The position numbers and the translations under genes were made by a program. Below are positions 1 through 8,867 of a DNA stretch of 64,000 nucleotides, piece after piece. Every line of letters starts with the position of its first letter. Position 1 is the stretch's first letter. The DNA comes from Cryobacterium flavum (GTDB lineage Bacteria > Actinomycetota > Actinomycetes > Actinomycetales > Microbacteriaceae): the NCBI RefSeq assembly GCF_900103805.1, contig NZ_FNIB01000003.1, positions 324,987 through 388,986 on the forward strand, in the 5' to 3' direction. The notes below the pieces were generated by a model, which had not been told where the DNA came from, made no database searches, and saw nothing but the letters and a program-made list of their open reading frames with translations.

Positions 1-1905
1 GTGATCATGTCGAGCGACCCTTTGATCGACATCATCCCGATCATGAAACGTGAAGCGGATGGCCAGGTGGTAACGCAATTCGACTACCCCGCCTCCGAAG
101 CGCTCGGACTGATCAAGATGGACTTCCTCGGGCTGCGCAACCTCACCATCATCGACGACACCCTCGACAACATCGCCGTGAACCGCGGCCACCGACCCGT
201 ACTCGAAGACCTCGGCCTGGAAGACCCCGCCGCGTACGAACTGCTCGCCCGCGGCGACACCCTCGGCGTGTTCCAGCTTGACGGCGGGCCGATGCGCGCC
301 CTGCTGCGGCTGATGAAACCCGACAACTTCGAAGACATCTCGGCCGTCATCGCGCTGTACCGCCCGGGGCCCATGGGCGCCAACTCGCACACCAACTACG
401 CGCTGCGGAAGACCGGCGTGCAGGAGATCATCCCGATCCATGCAGAGCTTGAGGAAGCCCTGAAAGATGTCATCGGCAACACCTACGGCCTGATCGTCTA
501 CCAGGAGCAGGTCATGTCGATCGCGCAGGTGCTCGCCGGCTTCACGCTCGGTGAAGCCGACCTGCTGCGCCGCGCCATGGGTAAGAAGAAGAAGTCCGAG
601 CTGGATAAGCAGTTCGAGGGCTTCTCCAAGGGCATGCAGGACCGCGGCTATTCAATGGACGCCGTCACCACGGTCTGGAATATCCTGCTGCCATTCTCCG
701 ACTACGCCTTCAACAAGGCACACTCCGCCGCCTACGGCGTGCTCTCCTACTGGACCGCGTACCTCAAGGCCGTCTACCCGGCCGAATACATGGCCGCCCT
801 GCTCACGAGCGTCGGTGACTCCCGCGACAAGCTCGCGCTCTACCTCAACGAGTGCCGCCGCATGGGCATCCAGGTGCTGGCGCCCGACGTGAACGAGTCG
901 ATCGGGTTCTTCGCGGCCGTTGGCACGGACATCCGTTTTGGTTTGGGTGCCGTGCGCAACGTGGGCTTCAACGTGGTCGAGGCCATTCGCGGTGCCCGCG
1001 AGGAGAAGGGGCGCTTCGAGTCGTTCCACGACTTTCTGCGCAAGGTGCCGCTTCCTGTCGCCAACAAGCGCACGATCGAATCTCTGGTCAAGGCCGGGGC
1101 GTTCGATTCGCTCGGCGCGACCCGGCGCGGCATGGTTGAGATTCACGAATCCGCCGTCGAATCGGCCGTCAAGATCAAGCGCGAAGAGAGCAACGGCAAC
1201 ATCGGGTTCGACTTCGACAGCCTGTTCGACGAACCGCAGGACACTGAGCAGGTGCCGGACCGGCCGGAATGGAGCAAGAAGGAGAAGCTCGCCTACGAAC
1301 GCGACATGCTCGGGCTCTACGTGTCCGACCATCCGCTCGCCGGGTTGGAGATCCCGCTCGCCAAGCATGCCAGCACCACGATCGCCGACCTGATCGCCTC
1401 AGAGTCGACCGAGGACGGCGACACGGTGACCGTGGCCGGCCTGATCACGAGCGTGCAGCATCGCATCGCGAAGAAGTCGGGCAACCAGTACGGCATGATC
1501 CAGGTCGAGGACTTCGGCGGTGAGATCACCGCGATGTTCATGGGCAAGGCCTACCTCGAGTTCGCGCCGGAACTGATCAGCGACTCGGTCGTCGTGGTGC
1601 GTGGGCGGGTGAGCCTGCGCGACGACGGCATGAACCTGCACGCGTTCAGCGTGTTCCAGCCGGAGCTCGGGCAGGGTTCAGACCAGAGCATGGTCTCGAT
1701 CACCGTGGGGGAGGCCCGTGCGACGACCGACACGGTAAGTGCGCTCGGTGAGATTCTCAAGCGCCACGCCGGCGACGCCGAGGTGCGGCTCAAACTGGTC
1801 AAGGGTGATGTGGCCCGGGTGTTCGAGCTGCCGCACCGGGTGAAAGTGAGCGCCGACCTGTTCGGCGAACTCAAGAGCATTCTCGGCCCGAACTGCCTGA
1901 CCTGA
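1..1905 (+). CDS. dnaE: DNA polymerase III subunit alpha, C-terminal part (5' end outside window)
   Basis: This is the catalytic subunit of the replicative DNA polymerase. The frame is open from base 1, so the visible 634 residues are the C-terminal half of a protein that is normally about 1150-1180 aa. The N-terminal PHP domain and the first two catalytic Asp residues lie outside the window. The DFLGLR segment at residue 41 matches the part of E. coli DnaE that carries the third catalytic Asp. A lysine-rich stretch (GKKKKSELDK) and FNKAHSAAYGVLSYWTAYLK follow, as in the fingers and beta-binding region. An OB-fold-like region (VTVAGLITSVQ...) lies near residues 475-560. The GTG at base 1 is an internal codon, not a start. 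Identity is certain; DnaE1 rather than DnaE2 is inferred from the neighbouring hisD and nrdR. Confidence 0.97.
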   Translation: MIMSSDPLIDIIPIMKREADGQVVTQFDYPASEALGLIKMDFLGLRNLTIIDDTLDNIAVNRGHRPVLEDLGLEDPAAYELLARGDTLGVFQLDGGPMRALLRLMKPDNFEDISAVIALYRPGPMGANSHTNYALRKTGVQEIIPIHAELEEALKDVIGNTYGLIVYQEQVMSIAQVLAGFTLGEADLLRRAMGKKKKSELDKQFEGFSKGMQDRGYSMDAVTTVWNILLPFSDYAFNKAHSAAYGVLSYWTAYLKAVYPAEYMAALLTSVGDSRDKLALYLNECRRMGIQVLAPDVNESIGFFAAVGTDIRFGLGAVRNVGFNVVEAIRGAREEKGRFESFHDFLRKVPLPVANKRTIESLVKAGAFDSLGATRRGMVEIHESAVESAVKIKREESNGNIGFDFDSLFDEPQDTEQVPDRPEWSKKEKLAYERDMLGLYVSDHPLAGLEIPLAKHASTTIADLIASESTEDGDTVTVAGLITSVQHRIAKKSGNQYGMIQVEDFGGEITAMFMGKAYLEFAPELISDSVVVVRGRVSLRDDGMNLHAFSVFQPELGQGSDQSMVSITVGEARATTDTVSALGEILKRHAGDAEVRLKLVKGDVARVFELPHRVKVSADLFGELKSILGPNCLT

Positions 1906-1960
1906 TCCTCGGACCGGATTTCGTCACCGCAGACCGCAGATGACTGACAGGATGCGAGCC

Positions 1961-1972
1961 TAGGCTGGCAGC
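1961..1972 (+). promoter_or_regulatory. -10 box and leaderless start of the acyltransferase gene
   Basis: TAGGCT at 1961-1966 fits the actinobacterial -10 consensus TANNNT and ends 6 nt before the ATG at 1973. This places the transcription start at or next to the start codon. No Shine-Dalgarno sequence precedes the ATG. No convincing -35 was seen. Confidence 0.55.
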
Positions 1973-2758
1973 ATGCACAAGCGAGAGCCGATCTACCAGG
2001 CCGCCATCGGAGCCGGGCGAGCCCTGTTCGGCCTGCTTCGGGTGCGCCGCACTGTCACCGGGCTCGAGCAGCTGCCGGCGAGTGGCGGCGCCGTGCTGGC
2101 GGTCACCCACTTCGGGTACCTGGACTTCGCCTTGGTCGAGTGGGTGACTTGGCTGCACAACCGCCGCCATATCCGGTTCATGGCCAAGAAGGGCGCCTTC
2201 GACCAGAAGCTGGTCGGGCCCCTGCTGCGCGGCATGAAGCACATCTCGGTCGACATGGAGAGCGGCGGCGCGGCCTACGCGCAGGCCGTCGAGGCCCTGC
2301 GCGCCGGCGAACTGCTGGGAGTCTTTCCCGAGGGAGGTGTCAACGCCTCGTTCACCGTGAGGGAGCTCAAGACCGGTGCCGTGCGCATGGCACTGGCCGC
2401 GAACGTGCCGATCATTCCGGTGGCGGTGTGGGGCGGGCATCGGCTCATGACCAAGAACCATCGTTCGACGCTGAGGGAGCGGATCGGCGTGCCGGTCAGC
2501 ATCCGTTTTGGGGAACCTTTTTCAGCGGATGCCGCTGGCCGCGTTGACGACGACGTCGCGGATACCACGCTACGGCTCCACGACACCCTGCAGGCCCTGG
2601 TTGATGCCGTGCAGGCGGAGTATTCGGTGCCGGGTACCGGCCAGTGGTGGCAGCCGGCGCACCTTGGCGGAACGGCGCCGACTCCGGCGGAGGCGGCGGT
2701 GGCCGAGGCTGAACGCCGTCGTCGCAAGGCTGCCGAGAAGCTGGCCGGCAAGAAGTAA
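1973..2758 (+). CDS. PlsC-type 1-acyl-glycerol-3-phosphate acyltransferase family protein
   Basis: Likely transfers an acyl chain to lysophosphatidate or a related lysolipid at the inner face of the membrane. The 261-aa protein has the family H(X4)D catalytic motif at His46/Asp51 (THFGYLD) and the substrate-binding FPEGG motif near residues 118-122. The C-terminus is a charged Ala/Glu/Arg/Lys tail (AEAERRRRKAAEKLAGKK). The ATG is chosen because a -10 box sits 6 nt upstream. The gene stands alone between dnaE and a palindromic intergenic region. Family assignment is firm. The exact acceptor is unknown, since actinobacteria carry several PlsC paralogs. Confidence 0.88.
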   Translation: MHKREPIYQAAIGAGRALFGLLRVRRTVTGLEQLPASGGAVLAVTHFGYLDFALVEWVTWLHNRRHIRFMAKKGAFDQKLVGPLLRGMKHISVDMESGGAAYAQAVEALRAGELLGVFPEGGVNASFTVRELKTGAVRMALAANVPIIPVAVWGGHRLMTKNHRSTLRERIGVPVSIRFGEPFSADAAGRVDDDVADTTLRLHDTLQALVDAVQAEYSVPGTGQWWQPAHLGGTAPTPAEAAVAEAERRRRKAAEKLAGKK

Positions 2759-2829
2759 CGGCCGCGCTCCTCGAGCATGCAGTGGCTCTTGTCTAAAGTA
2801 TGTCCAGGCTCAGGGGAGTCCCGCCCCGC

Positions 2830-2890
2830 CGCGAGACGACAGCTTCGGCCCCTTGGGAGCTCGTCGAGGGGCCGATGGTGTCGTCTCGCG
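2830..2890. repeat. Large intergenic palindrome, REP-like
   Basis: A perfect 12-bp inverted repeat has arms CGCGAGACGACA (2830-2841) and TGTCGTCTCGCG (2879-2890). It encloses a second perfect 7-bp inverted repeat, GGCCCCT (2847-2853) and AGGGGCC (2867-2873). Downstream, GGGCCGAA (2900-2907) can also pair with TTCGGCCC (2844-2851), and another CTCGCGC follows at about 2925. It lies between the 3' ends of two convergent genes and has no T-tract, so a repeat or structural element is more likely than a simple terminator. Confidence 0.6.
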
Positions 2891-2961
2891 CGGACGATAG
2901 GGCCGAAAGTGGCATCTCGCGCCAGAGTTGCCCCTGCGGTCCGCGCGGTGGCCGGGCTGGT

Positions 2962-3516
2962 CTAGACAGCGGCGCCCGGAACCCGGTAGGTGCGCTCGTG
3001 GTAGAGCAGGGCCTCGTCGTCGGTGCCCATGCCGCCGCCCTCGATCTGCACGACCACGACGGCGTTGTTGTGCACCGAAACCCGTTCGACAACGCGGCCG
3101 AGCATCCAGCTGGTCACCCCGGTCAACACGGGCAGCCCGTACGGGCCAGGCTGCCAGTGATCGCCGACGAAACGTTCTGCGTGCGGGCCGGCGAGCTTCT
3201 CGGCGATGGCCCGGTTGTGGGCACCCAACATGTGGATGGCCACGCGGTCGGCTGCGGCGATCGCAGCCCACGAGCTGGCCGACCTGGCCATGTTGAACGT
3301 TGCGAGTGGCGGAACCGCCGACAGCGAGGCCAGGGAGGTGGCCGTGAACCCGACGGGGCTGCCGTCGGGCGCGAGTGTCGTGATCGCTGCGACGCCGGCA
3401 GCGTGGCGGCGGAACGCGTGTTTGAACGCGGCAAGGTCGTCGGGCGCATTGGGGTCGGCGGCCAGCGGTGGGGCTGCCGGGAGAGTAGTCAGTGGGGGTT
3501 CAACGTTGCTTTGCAT
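2962..3516 (-). CDS. Flavin reductase family protein (FMN-binding split barrel)
   Basis: Predicted NAD(P)H:flavin oxidoreductase of the flavin-reductase-like domain family. Such proteins often supply reduced FMN to two-component monooxygenases. The core is typical: FRRHAAGVAAITT, then DGSPVGFTATSLASLSAVPPLATF, SSWAAI, AIHMLGAHN, and a C-terminal GTDDEALLYHERTYR. The length of 184 aa is normal. The ATG at 3516 is preferred; a TTG two codons upstream (3522) is possible. It is divergent from hisD with about 80 bp between start codons. No monooxygenase partner is nearby, so the physiological role is open. Confidence 0.85.
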   Translation of the reverse strand: MQSNVEPPLTTLPAAPPLAADPNAPDDLAAFKHAFRRHAAGVAAITTLAPDGSPVGFTATSLASLSAVPPLATFNMARSASSWAAIAAADRVAIHMLGAHNRAIAEKLAGPHAERFVGDHWQPGPYGLPVLTGVTSWMLGRVVERVSVHNNAVVVVQIEGGGMGTDDEALLYHERTYRVPGAAV

Positions 3517-3584
3517 ACTCAACCAACAATCTGTTTCAACCTCAGCCTATTCCCGCGCGCTGAGTGTTACGCCTCATGGACGGA

Positions 3585-3598
3585 TAGGCTGGATCACG
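3585..3598 (+). promoter_or_regulatory. Candidate -10 box of hisD
   Basis: TAGGCT (3585-3590) ends 8 nt before the hisD ATG, leaving no room for a leader with a ribosome site. The transcript is probably leaderless or nearly so. Confidence 0.45.
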
Positions 3599-4903
3599 AT
3601 GATCCAGACTATTGACCTTCGCGGAAGCGAGCCCACACCGGCCGCGCTCCTGGCCTCCGTTCCCCGCGCCCTGACCAGCGTGGCCGTCGCCGCCGATATC
3701 GCGGCCGAGCTGATCGCCGATGTGCGAGCGCGGGGCGGAGCCGCCCTGCTCGACCAGGCCGAACGCCTCGACCGGGTGCGCCCGGGCCAGGTGCGCGTTC
3801 CAGCCAGCCACATTGCCGACGCGGTCGCCGGGCTCGACCCGGACGTGCGCACCGCTATCACCGAGACCATACGCAGGGTGCGTCTGGCCAGTGCTGCGCA
3901 GGTGCCGCCGCACGTGACGACCACGATCGAGGCCGGAGCCACCATCACCCAGCGCTGGCAGCCGGTGAACCGGGTCGGACTCTACGTTCCCGGCGGCAAG
4001 GCCGTCTACCCGTCGAGCGTGGTGATGAACGTCGTGCCCGCTCAGGTCTCCGGGGTGCGTTCGATCGCGCTCGCCTCACCGCCGCAGAGTCACTTCGACG
4101 GCCGTGTGCACCCCACCATCCTCGCCGTCGCCGGCCTGCTCGGCGTCGACGAGATCTACGCGATGGGCGGCGCCGGTGCCATCGGCGCCCTCGCCTACGG
4201 CGTCCCCGACATCGGCCTCGAACCCGTGCAGATCGTCACCGGCCCCGGCAACGTGTACGTGGCCGCCGCGAAGCGGCTCATCCGTGGGCAGGCCGGTATC
4301 GACTCCGAGGCCGGACCCACCGATATCCTCGTGATAGCGGATGCCGCGGCCGACCCGCTGCTCGTCGCCGCCGACCTGGTGAGCCAGGCCGAGCACGACG
4401 AGCTCGCCGCCACCGTGCTGGTGACCGATTCGATCGAACTCGCCGATGCCGTGGCGGCGCGCCTGGCCGTGCTGGCGGCATCCACTACCCACAGTGAGCG
4501 AGTGACGGCGGCGCTCGGCGGCCGCCAGTCGGCCATCGTGCTCGTCGATAACCTGCACGTCGCGGCCGGTTTCAGCAACGCCTTCGCACCGGAACACCTC
4601 GAGATCCAGACGAGTGATCCCGACGCCGTGCTGGCCGAAATCGAGAACGCCGGAGCTATTTTTCTCGGCCCGTATTCGCCGGTGAGCCTCGGCGACTATG
4701 TTGCCGGTTCCAACCACGTGCTGCCGACCGCGGGAGCGGCCCGGTTCTCCTCCGGCCTCGGCGCCTATACGTTTTTGCGGCCGCAGCAGGTCGTGCGCTA
4801 CGACCGTGCGGCGCTCGAAGCCGTCGCCGGTCACATCCGTGCGCTCTCCGACGCCGAAGCGCTGCCCGCGCACGGAGACGCGGTCACCGCTCGCTTCGAG
4901 TGA
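3599..4903 (+). CDS. hisD: Histidinol dehydrogenase
   Basis: Catalyses the last two steps of histidine synthesis, the NAD-dependent oxidation of L-histidinol to L-histidine. The start is the ATG at 3599 (MIQTIDLRG), giving 434 aa, the normal family length; longer in-frame versions would run into the divergent flavin reductase gene. Family signatures are the GPGNVYVAAAKRL segment, the zinc-binding Gln/His in LVSQAEHDE, the FAPEHLEI motif with the catalytic Glu-His pair, and YVAGSNHVLPT. The rest of the his operon does not follow in this window. The gene is followed by a palindrome and nrdR. Confidence 0.97.
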   Translation: MIQTIDLRGSEPTPAALLASVPRALTSVAVAADIAAELIADVRARGGAALLDQAERLDRVRPGQVRVPASHIADAVAGLDPDVRTAITETIRRVRLASAAQVPPHVTTTIEAGATITQRWQPVNRVGLYVPGGKAVYPSSVVMNVVPAQVSGVRSIALASPPQSHFDGRVHPTILAVAGLLGVDEIYAMGGAGAIGALAYGVPDIGLEPVQIVTGPGNVYVAAAKRLIRGQAGIDSEAGPTDILVIADAAADPLLVAADLVSQAEHDELAATVLVTDSIELADAVAARLAVLAASTTHSERVTAALGGRQSAIVLVDNLHVAAGFSNAFAPEHLEIQTSDPDAVLAEIENAGAIFLGPYSPVSLGDYVAGSNHVLPTAGAARFSSGLGAYTFLRPQQVVRYDRAALEAVAGHIRALSDAEALPAHGDAVTARFE

Positions 4904-4912
4904 GCCCCATTC

Positions 4913-4973
4913 CGCGAGAGCGGGAATTTCGTAACTTCAGCCCAACCGAAGCAACATAATTCCCGCTCTCGCG
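4913..4973. repeat. Intergenic palindrome with 16-bp perfect arms
   Basis: Left arm CGCGAGAGCGGGAATT (4913-4928) and right arm AATTCCCGCTCTCGCG (4958-4973) are exact reverse complements around a 29-nt loop. The loop holds a further short CTTC/GAAG pairing. It lies between hisD and nrdR. There is no run of T, so it is not a classic intrinsic terminator. Its ends (CGCGAGA) match those of the palindrome at 2830-2890, which suggests a common repeat family. Confidence 0.65.
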
Positions 4974-5009
4974 AACCTCAGGGGCGCAGGCCGCTAGGCT
5001 GGAGGCACA

Positions 5010-5528
5010 ATGTTCTGCCCGTTCTGTCGCCACCCCGATTCCCGAGTCGTCGACTCGCGCACGAGCGACGACGGGCTCTCGATTCGCCGTCGGCGGCAGT
5101 GCCCGGAGTGCGGCCGTCGCTTCAGCACCACCGAGACCGCGAGCCTGAACATCATCAAGCGCAGCGGCGTGGTCGAGCCGTTCAGCCGCGAGAAGATCGT
5201 CTCCGGCGTGCGTAAGGCGTGCCAGGGCCGACCGGTCACCGACTCCGACCTCGCCATGCTCGCCCAGAAGGTCGAAGAAACCATTCGCCAGACCGGCGCC
5301 TCCCAGGTCGACGCCAACGACATCGGCCTCGCAATCCTGCCGCCCCTGCGTGACCTCGACGAGGTCGCCTACCTGCGATTCGCGAGCGTCTACCAGGGCT
5401 TCGACTCCCTCGACGACTTCGAAGCGGCCATCACCCAGCTGCGCACCGAGCATACGGCCCGCTCGAACAGCCTCAAGACAGCGGATGCCGTGGACGCGTC
5501 CGCCGCCACCAGTTCCTCGAAAGCGTAA
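5010..5528 (+). CDS. nrdR: Transcriptional repressor NrdR
   Basis: ATP/dATP-sensing zinc-ribbon repressor of ribonucleotide reductase genes. The N-terminus carries the zinc ribbon with CPFC at residues 3-6 and CPEC near residues 31-34, followed by an ATP-cone (about residues 46-136; [14 protein letters not shown]). The 172-aa length is slightly longer than usual because of an Ala/Ser-rich tail. TAGGCT at 4995-5000 and GGAGG at 5001-5005 precede the ATG. Its targets are outside the window; no NrdR-box pair was recognised nearby. The position next to hisD and dnaE is common in Microbacteriaceae. Confidence 0.96.
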   Translation: MFCPFCRHPDSRVVDSRTSDDGLSIRRRRQCPECGRRFSTTETASLNIIKRSGVVEPFSREKIVSGVRKACQGRPVTDSDLAMLAQKVEETIRQTGASQVDANDIGLAILPPLRDLDEVAYLRFASVYQGFDSLDDFEAAITQLRTEHTARSNSLKTADAVDASAATSSSKA

Positions 5529-5541
5529 GGCCCAGGGCTCG

Positions 5542-6582
5542 ATGTATCCGCTGTTCTTCAAGTACGTGCTCACCCGACTGGATCCCGAGCGTGCCCACCA
5601 CCTCGCCTTCACCGTCATCCGGCTGCTGCCGACGCTCGGCATCGGTCGCTTGGTGCACCGTTTCACCCGCCCGCGCACCGACCTCGGGGTCGACACCCTC
5701 GGCCTGCACTTCACTTCTCCTTTCGGCGTCGCGGCCGGTTTCGACAAGGACGGCGAGGCCGTGCTCGGCCTCGGCCAGCTCGGCTTCGGCCACGTCGAGG
5801 TCGGTACGCTCACCGCCGTCGCCCAGCCGGGCAACCCCACACCGCGCCTGTTTCGGCTCGTGGCCGATCGTGCCGTCATCAACCGCATGGGCTTCAACAA
5901 CCACGGCGCCGCTGCGGCCGTCGCCCGGCTGAGGCGAATTCGCGCTGCGCCGCATCGCCCGGTGCTCGGCATCAACATCGGCAAGAGCCGCGTCACGGCC
6001 GTCGAGAGCGCCACGGCCGACTACCTGCAGAGCGCCCGGACCCTCGCCGCCCTCGCCGACTATCTCGTGGTCAACGTGAGCTCACCCAACACCCCGGGCC
6101 TGCGCGGACTGCAGGAGCTCGACCAGCTCGCGCCGCTGCTCACCGCGGTCAAGGGTGCCGCCGGTGCCACGCCGCTGCTCGTGAAGATCGCGCCCGACCT
6201 GAGTGATGAGGAGGTCGCCCGCATCGCGACCCTCGCCGTCGACCTCGGCCTCGACGGCATCATCGCCACAAATACCACGATCTCCCGCACCGGACTGAAA
6301 ACGGATGCCGCCACCGTCATCGCCGCCGGAGACGGCGGACTGTCCGGCGCCCCGCTGCACGCGAGGTCACTGGCCATTCTCCTGCAGATCCGCGCCGTCG
6401 TCCCGGCCGATTTCTGCGTCATCTCGGTCGGCGGAGTGGACACAGCGGCCCAGGTCGCCGAGCGCCTCGCGGCCGGAGCAACCCTCGTGCAGGGCTACAC
6501 GGCGTTCCTCTACCGCGGTCCGCTCTGGGCGCGCCAGATCAACCGCGGACTCGACCGCATCCTGGCCGGAACCGGCCGCTAG
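5542..6582 (+). CDS. pyrD: Dihydroorotate dehydrogenase (quinone), class 2
   Basis: Oxidises dihydroorotate to orotate in pyrimidine synthesis and passes electrons to membrane quinone. The ATG at 5542 (MYPLFFKYVLTRLDPERAHH) gives 346 aa. The N-terminal helical extension is the membrane-association region of class 2 enzymes. FMN and substrate motifs are FGVAAGFDKDG, INRMGFNNHG, and NVSSPNTPGLR with the class-2 catalytic Ser. ISVGGVDTAAQ binds the FMN phosphate. It starts 13 nt after nrdR, so the two are probably co-transcribed. A GGAGG/CCTCC hairpin with five T residues follows. Confidence 0.96.
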   Translation: MYPLFFKYVLTRLDPERAHHLAFTVIRLLPTLGIGRLVHRFTRPRTDLGVDTLGLHFTSPFGVAAGFDKDGEAVLGLGQLGFGHVEVGTLTAVAQPGNPTPRLFRLVADRAVINRMGFNNHGAAAAVARLRRIRAAPHRPVLGINIGKSRVTAVESATADYLQSARTLAALADYLVVNVSSPNTPGLRGLQELDQLAPLLTAVKGAAGATPLLVKIAPDLSDEEVARIATLAVDLGLDGIIATNTTISRTGLKTDAATVIAAGDGGLSGAPLHARSLAILLQIRAVVPADFCVISVGGVDTAAQVAERLAAGATLVQGYTAFLYRGPLWARQINRGLDRILAGTGR

Positions 6583-6606
6583 CAGAGCCCGCAGAATTGG
6601 TCTAGT

Positions 6607-6625
6607 GGAGGCTATCCTCCTTTTT
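6607..6625 (+). terminator. Weak intrinsic terminator after pyrD
   Basis: GGAGG (6607-6611), a 4-nt loop, CCTCC (6616-6620) and TTTTT (6621-6625). The stem is only 5 bp, so termination may be partial. The rest of the 6583-6789 gap holds a possible -10 (TAGACT, 6676-6681) for the next gene. Confidence 0.45.
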
Positions 6626-6789
6626 CCGACATCCGTTCGAAACAAAGTTGAACTCGAACTGATATATGACACGCCTAGACTGCCATTTCCGGGCGTTCTC
6701 CACTCGCAACAATTCCCGTCAGCCCGCGTTTCAGTACCACAGCTGCTGTAATCCCACAGAGCCCTTGCACCCTCGAGAGGAACCCCGCA

Positions 6790-7875
6790 ATGACCCCATC
6801 CAGAGGCTCTTTCTATCGTCGAACGGCAACCCGGGTCGTGCGCGGTGTCGCGGTCGCGGCCGTGCTGGCCCTCTCGCTTGCTGCCTGTGCGGGCAGTGAC
6901 GACGCGAAAGTGGGAGCCGATGGTGCCGCGGCATCGTTCGGTGACGCGAGCATTCAGTTCAGCTGGATCAAGAACGCCGAATTCATGGGCGAGTACCTCG
7001 CCGACAAGAACGGCTACTTCACCGAGGCCGGACTCGACAATGTCGACATGATCGAGGGCCCCGCCTCGATCGAAGCCGCCGTCATCTCGGGCAATGCCGA
7101 CATGGGCATCGGCAATGCGATCTCCACCGGCACCATCATCGCCAACGAGGGCGCGCCGCTGAAGATCATCGGCGCCACCTACCAGAAGAACCCCTTCACC
7201 ATCCTGTCGCTCGCCGACAAGGGCAACATTGCCACCCTTGACGACCTTAAGGGCAAGACGATCGGCGTGCAGGCGAGCAACCTGAGCCTGTGGGAAGCCT
7301 TCCTCAAGGTCAACGATATCGATGAGAAGTCCCTGACCACCCTCCCGGTGCAGTACGACCCGACCCCGCTGTTCAACGGCGAGGTCGATGGCTGGTTCTC
7401 CTACCTCACCAACGAATCCATCGACGCCGAGCTCAAGGGCCTGGGCCCGGTCAACCTGCCGCTGGCCGACTTCGGCCTGCCGTTCGTCGCCGAGACCCTC
7501 ACGGTCACCGACGATGCCATCACGAACGACCGCGAGAAGCTCAAGGCCCTGCTCGTCGCCGAGATTCGCGGCTGGACCGACGCCATCAACGACCCGGATG
7601 CCGCCGCGAAGCTCACCGTCGACACCTACGGCCCGACCTTCGAGCTGACCATCGAGAAGGAGACCCGTCAGGCCGAGATCCAATCCGCCGACCTCGTCGT
7701 GAGCGCGGACACCGTGGCCAACGGCCTGTTCTCGATCAGTAAGGAACTGCAGCAGCAGAGCATCGATACCCTCGCCGCGACGGGCCTCACCATCACCGCG
7801 AGCCAGCTGTTTGACATGACCCTGCTCGACGAGGTCTACGCCGAGAACCCGGACCTGCTGGCCTACAGCAAGTAG
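6790..7875 (+). CDS. ABC transporter substrate-binding lipoprotein, NMT1/THI5-like
   Basis: Extracellular ligand-binding lipoprotein of an ABC importer. A signal peptide ends in a lipobox (LSLAAC, lipidated Cys near residue 36). The mature part has the NMT1/SsuA/TauA fold: [23 protein letters not shown], then [15 protein letters not shown] and [10 protein letters not shown]. The family includes binding proteins for aliphatic sulfonates, nitrate, riboflavin and thiamine-pyrimidine precursors. Ligand residues cannot be assigned from sequence alone. The gene leads the four-gene transporter locus and is separated from the ATPase gene by a strong hairpin. It lies close to pyrD, but no functional link is shown. 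Confidence 0.87.
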   Translation: MTPSRGSFYRRTATRVVRGVAVAAVLALSLAACAGSDDAKVGADGAAASFGDASIQFSWIKNAEFMGEYLADKNGYFTEAGLDNVDMIEGPASIEAAVISGNADMGIGNAISTGTIIANEGAPLKIIGATYQKNPFTILSLADKGNIATLDDLKGKTIGVQASNLSLWEAFLKVNDIDEKSLTTLPVQYDPTPLFNGEVDGWFSYLTNESIDAELKGLGPVNLPLADFGLPFVAETLTVTDDAITNDREKLKALLVAEIRGWTDAINDPDAAAKLTVDTYGPTFELTIEKETRQAEIQSADLVVSADTVANGLFSISKELQQQSIDTLAATGLTITASQLFDMTLLDEVYAENPDLLAYSK

Positions 7876-7892
7876 CAGTGGCGCCCGGCCGG

Positions 7893-7937
7893 CCGGGCAT
7901 CCGCCAGAACGCATCGAGCGTTTCAGCGGATGCCCGG
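7893..7937 (+). other. Intercistronic hairpin between binding-protein and ATPase genes
   Basis: CCGGGCATCCGC (7893-7904) and GCGGATGCCCGG (7926-7937) form a perfect 12-bp stem, with a nested AACGC/GCGTT stem (7908-7912, 7918-7922). There is no T-tract. A stem at this place commonly protects the upstream binding-protein mRNA and lowers expression of the membrane components. That role is inferred from known binding-protein operons. Confidence 0.6.
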
Positions 7938-8021
7938 GTGGAACCTAAAATAGGCACCTGCCCGAAATACCACGCAGACCCGCCAGCCGTGCAGATCTGC
8001 CAGCGCCAAGGAGCGAACCAC

Positions 8022-8867
8022 GTGAGTAGTACTGATGCCGGAATTCTGGACTCGGTGACGGAGCGCGGTGCCGGGGGCGAAGCGTCGGGCACCGGCCTGC
8101 ACATCTCCCAGCTGCACAAGGTCTTCGCGGTCGGGCGCAGAGATGTCGTCGCCCTCGACAACGCCAACCTGCACACCGACAAGGGCAGTTTTCTCTCCCT
8201 GCTCGGTCCCTCGGGCTGTGGAAAATCGACCATCCTGCGTATTCTGGCCGGCCTGGAACAGCCCACGAGCGGCACCACCAGGGTCGACGGCAAGAGCCCC
8301 CAGCAACTTCGGCAGGGACACCAGCTTGGCATCGCCTTCCAGGATTCAGCGCTGCTGCCCTGGCGCAGCGTGCGCTCGAATATCCGCCTCCCGTTCGAGG
8401 TCGCCCGCGTTCCCGTCGACGAGGCCTACATCGACGAACTGATCGCCCTCGTCGGCCTCACGGGCTTCGAGAAAGCCAAGCCGGCGCAGCTTTCCGGCGG
8501 CATGAAGCAGCGCGTGTCGATCGCTCGGTCGCTCGTGCTCAAGCCCTCTGTGCTGCTGCTCGATGAGCCGTTCGGGGCCCTCGACGATATGACCCGGCAG
8601 CGACTCAACCTCGAGCTGCTGCGCATCTGGACCCAGAAGCCGGCCACGACCCTCATGGTCACCCACGGCATCGCCGAAGCCATCTTTCTCTCCGACCACG
8701 TCGCGGTCATGAGCGCCAGGCCCGGCCGCGTCAAGGAAGTCATCGACGTCGACCTTCCGCGGCCCCGATTGCCCGAGATGATGCGTTCGCCCGAGTTCCA
8801 CGCGCTGCACGACCGCGCCTCCGACCTGCTGTTTAGTGATGCCGCCGCGCCGGGCGCCGACCAGTGA
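8022..8867 (+). CDS. ABC transporter ATP-binding protein (SsuB/TauB/ThiZ-type)
   Basis: ATPase of the importer encoded with the flanking genes. The GTG at 8022 is chosen because AAGGAG lies 7-8 nt upstream, giving 281 aa. The nucleotide-binding domain is complete: Walker [11 protein letters not shown]-loop FQDSALLPW, signature LSGGMKQRV, Walker [13 protein letters not shown], and the switch His in VTHGIAEA. About 40 residues precede the domain. The stop codon overlaps the GTG of the first permease (GTGA), so the genes are translationally coupled. Confidence 0.92.
   Translation: MSSTDAGILDSVTERGAGGEASGTGLHISQLHKVFAVGRRDVVALDNANLHTDKGSFLSLLGPSGCGKSTILRILAGLEQPTSGTTRVDGKSPQQLRQGHQLGIAFQDSALLPWRSVRSNIRLPFEVARVPVDEAYIDELIALVGLTGFEKAKPAQLSGGMKQRVSIARSLVLKPSVLLLDEPFGALDDMTRQRLNLELLRIWTQKPATTLMVTHGIAEAIFLSDHVAVMSARPGRVKEVIDVDLPRPRLPEMMRSPEFHALHDRASDLLFSDAAAPGADQ

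Noticed and set aside
3206..3598. N-terminal extension of HisD
   Set aside because: It runs antisense through the flavin reductase gene; the ATG at 3599 gives the standard HisD length and has a -10 box upstream.
4904..5010. NrdR boxes near nrdR
   Set aside because: The inverted repeat there is GC-rich and far longer than an NrdR box; no pair of boxes with the expected spacing was seen.
6583..6789. TPP riboswitch before the NMT1/THI5-like gene
   Set aside because: The conserved CUGAGA and downstream thi-box elements are not present.
6367..7914. 515-codon minus-strand frame across pyrD end and the binding-protein gene
   Set aside because: Spans two real plus-strand genes and their terminator; no recognisable protein.
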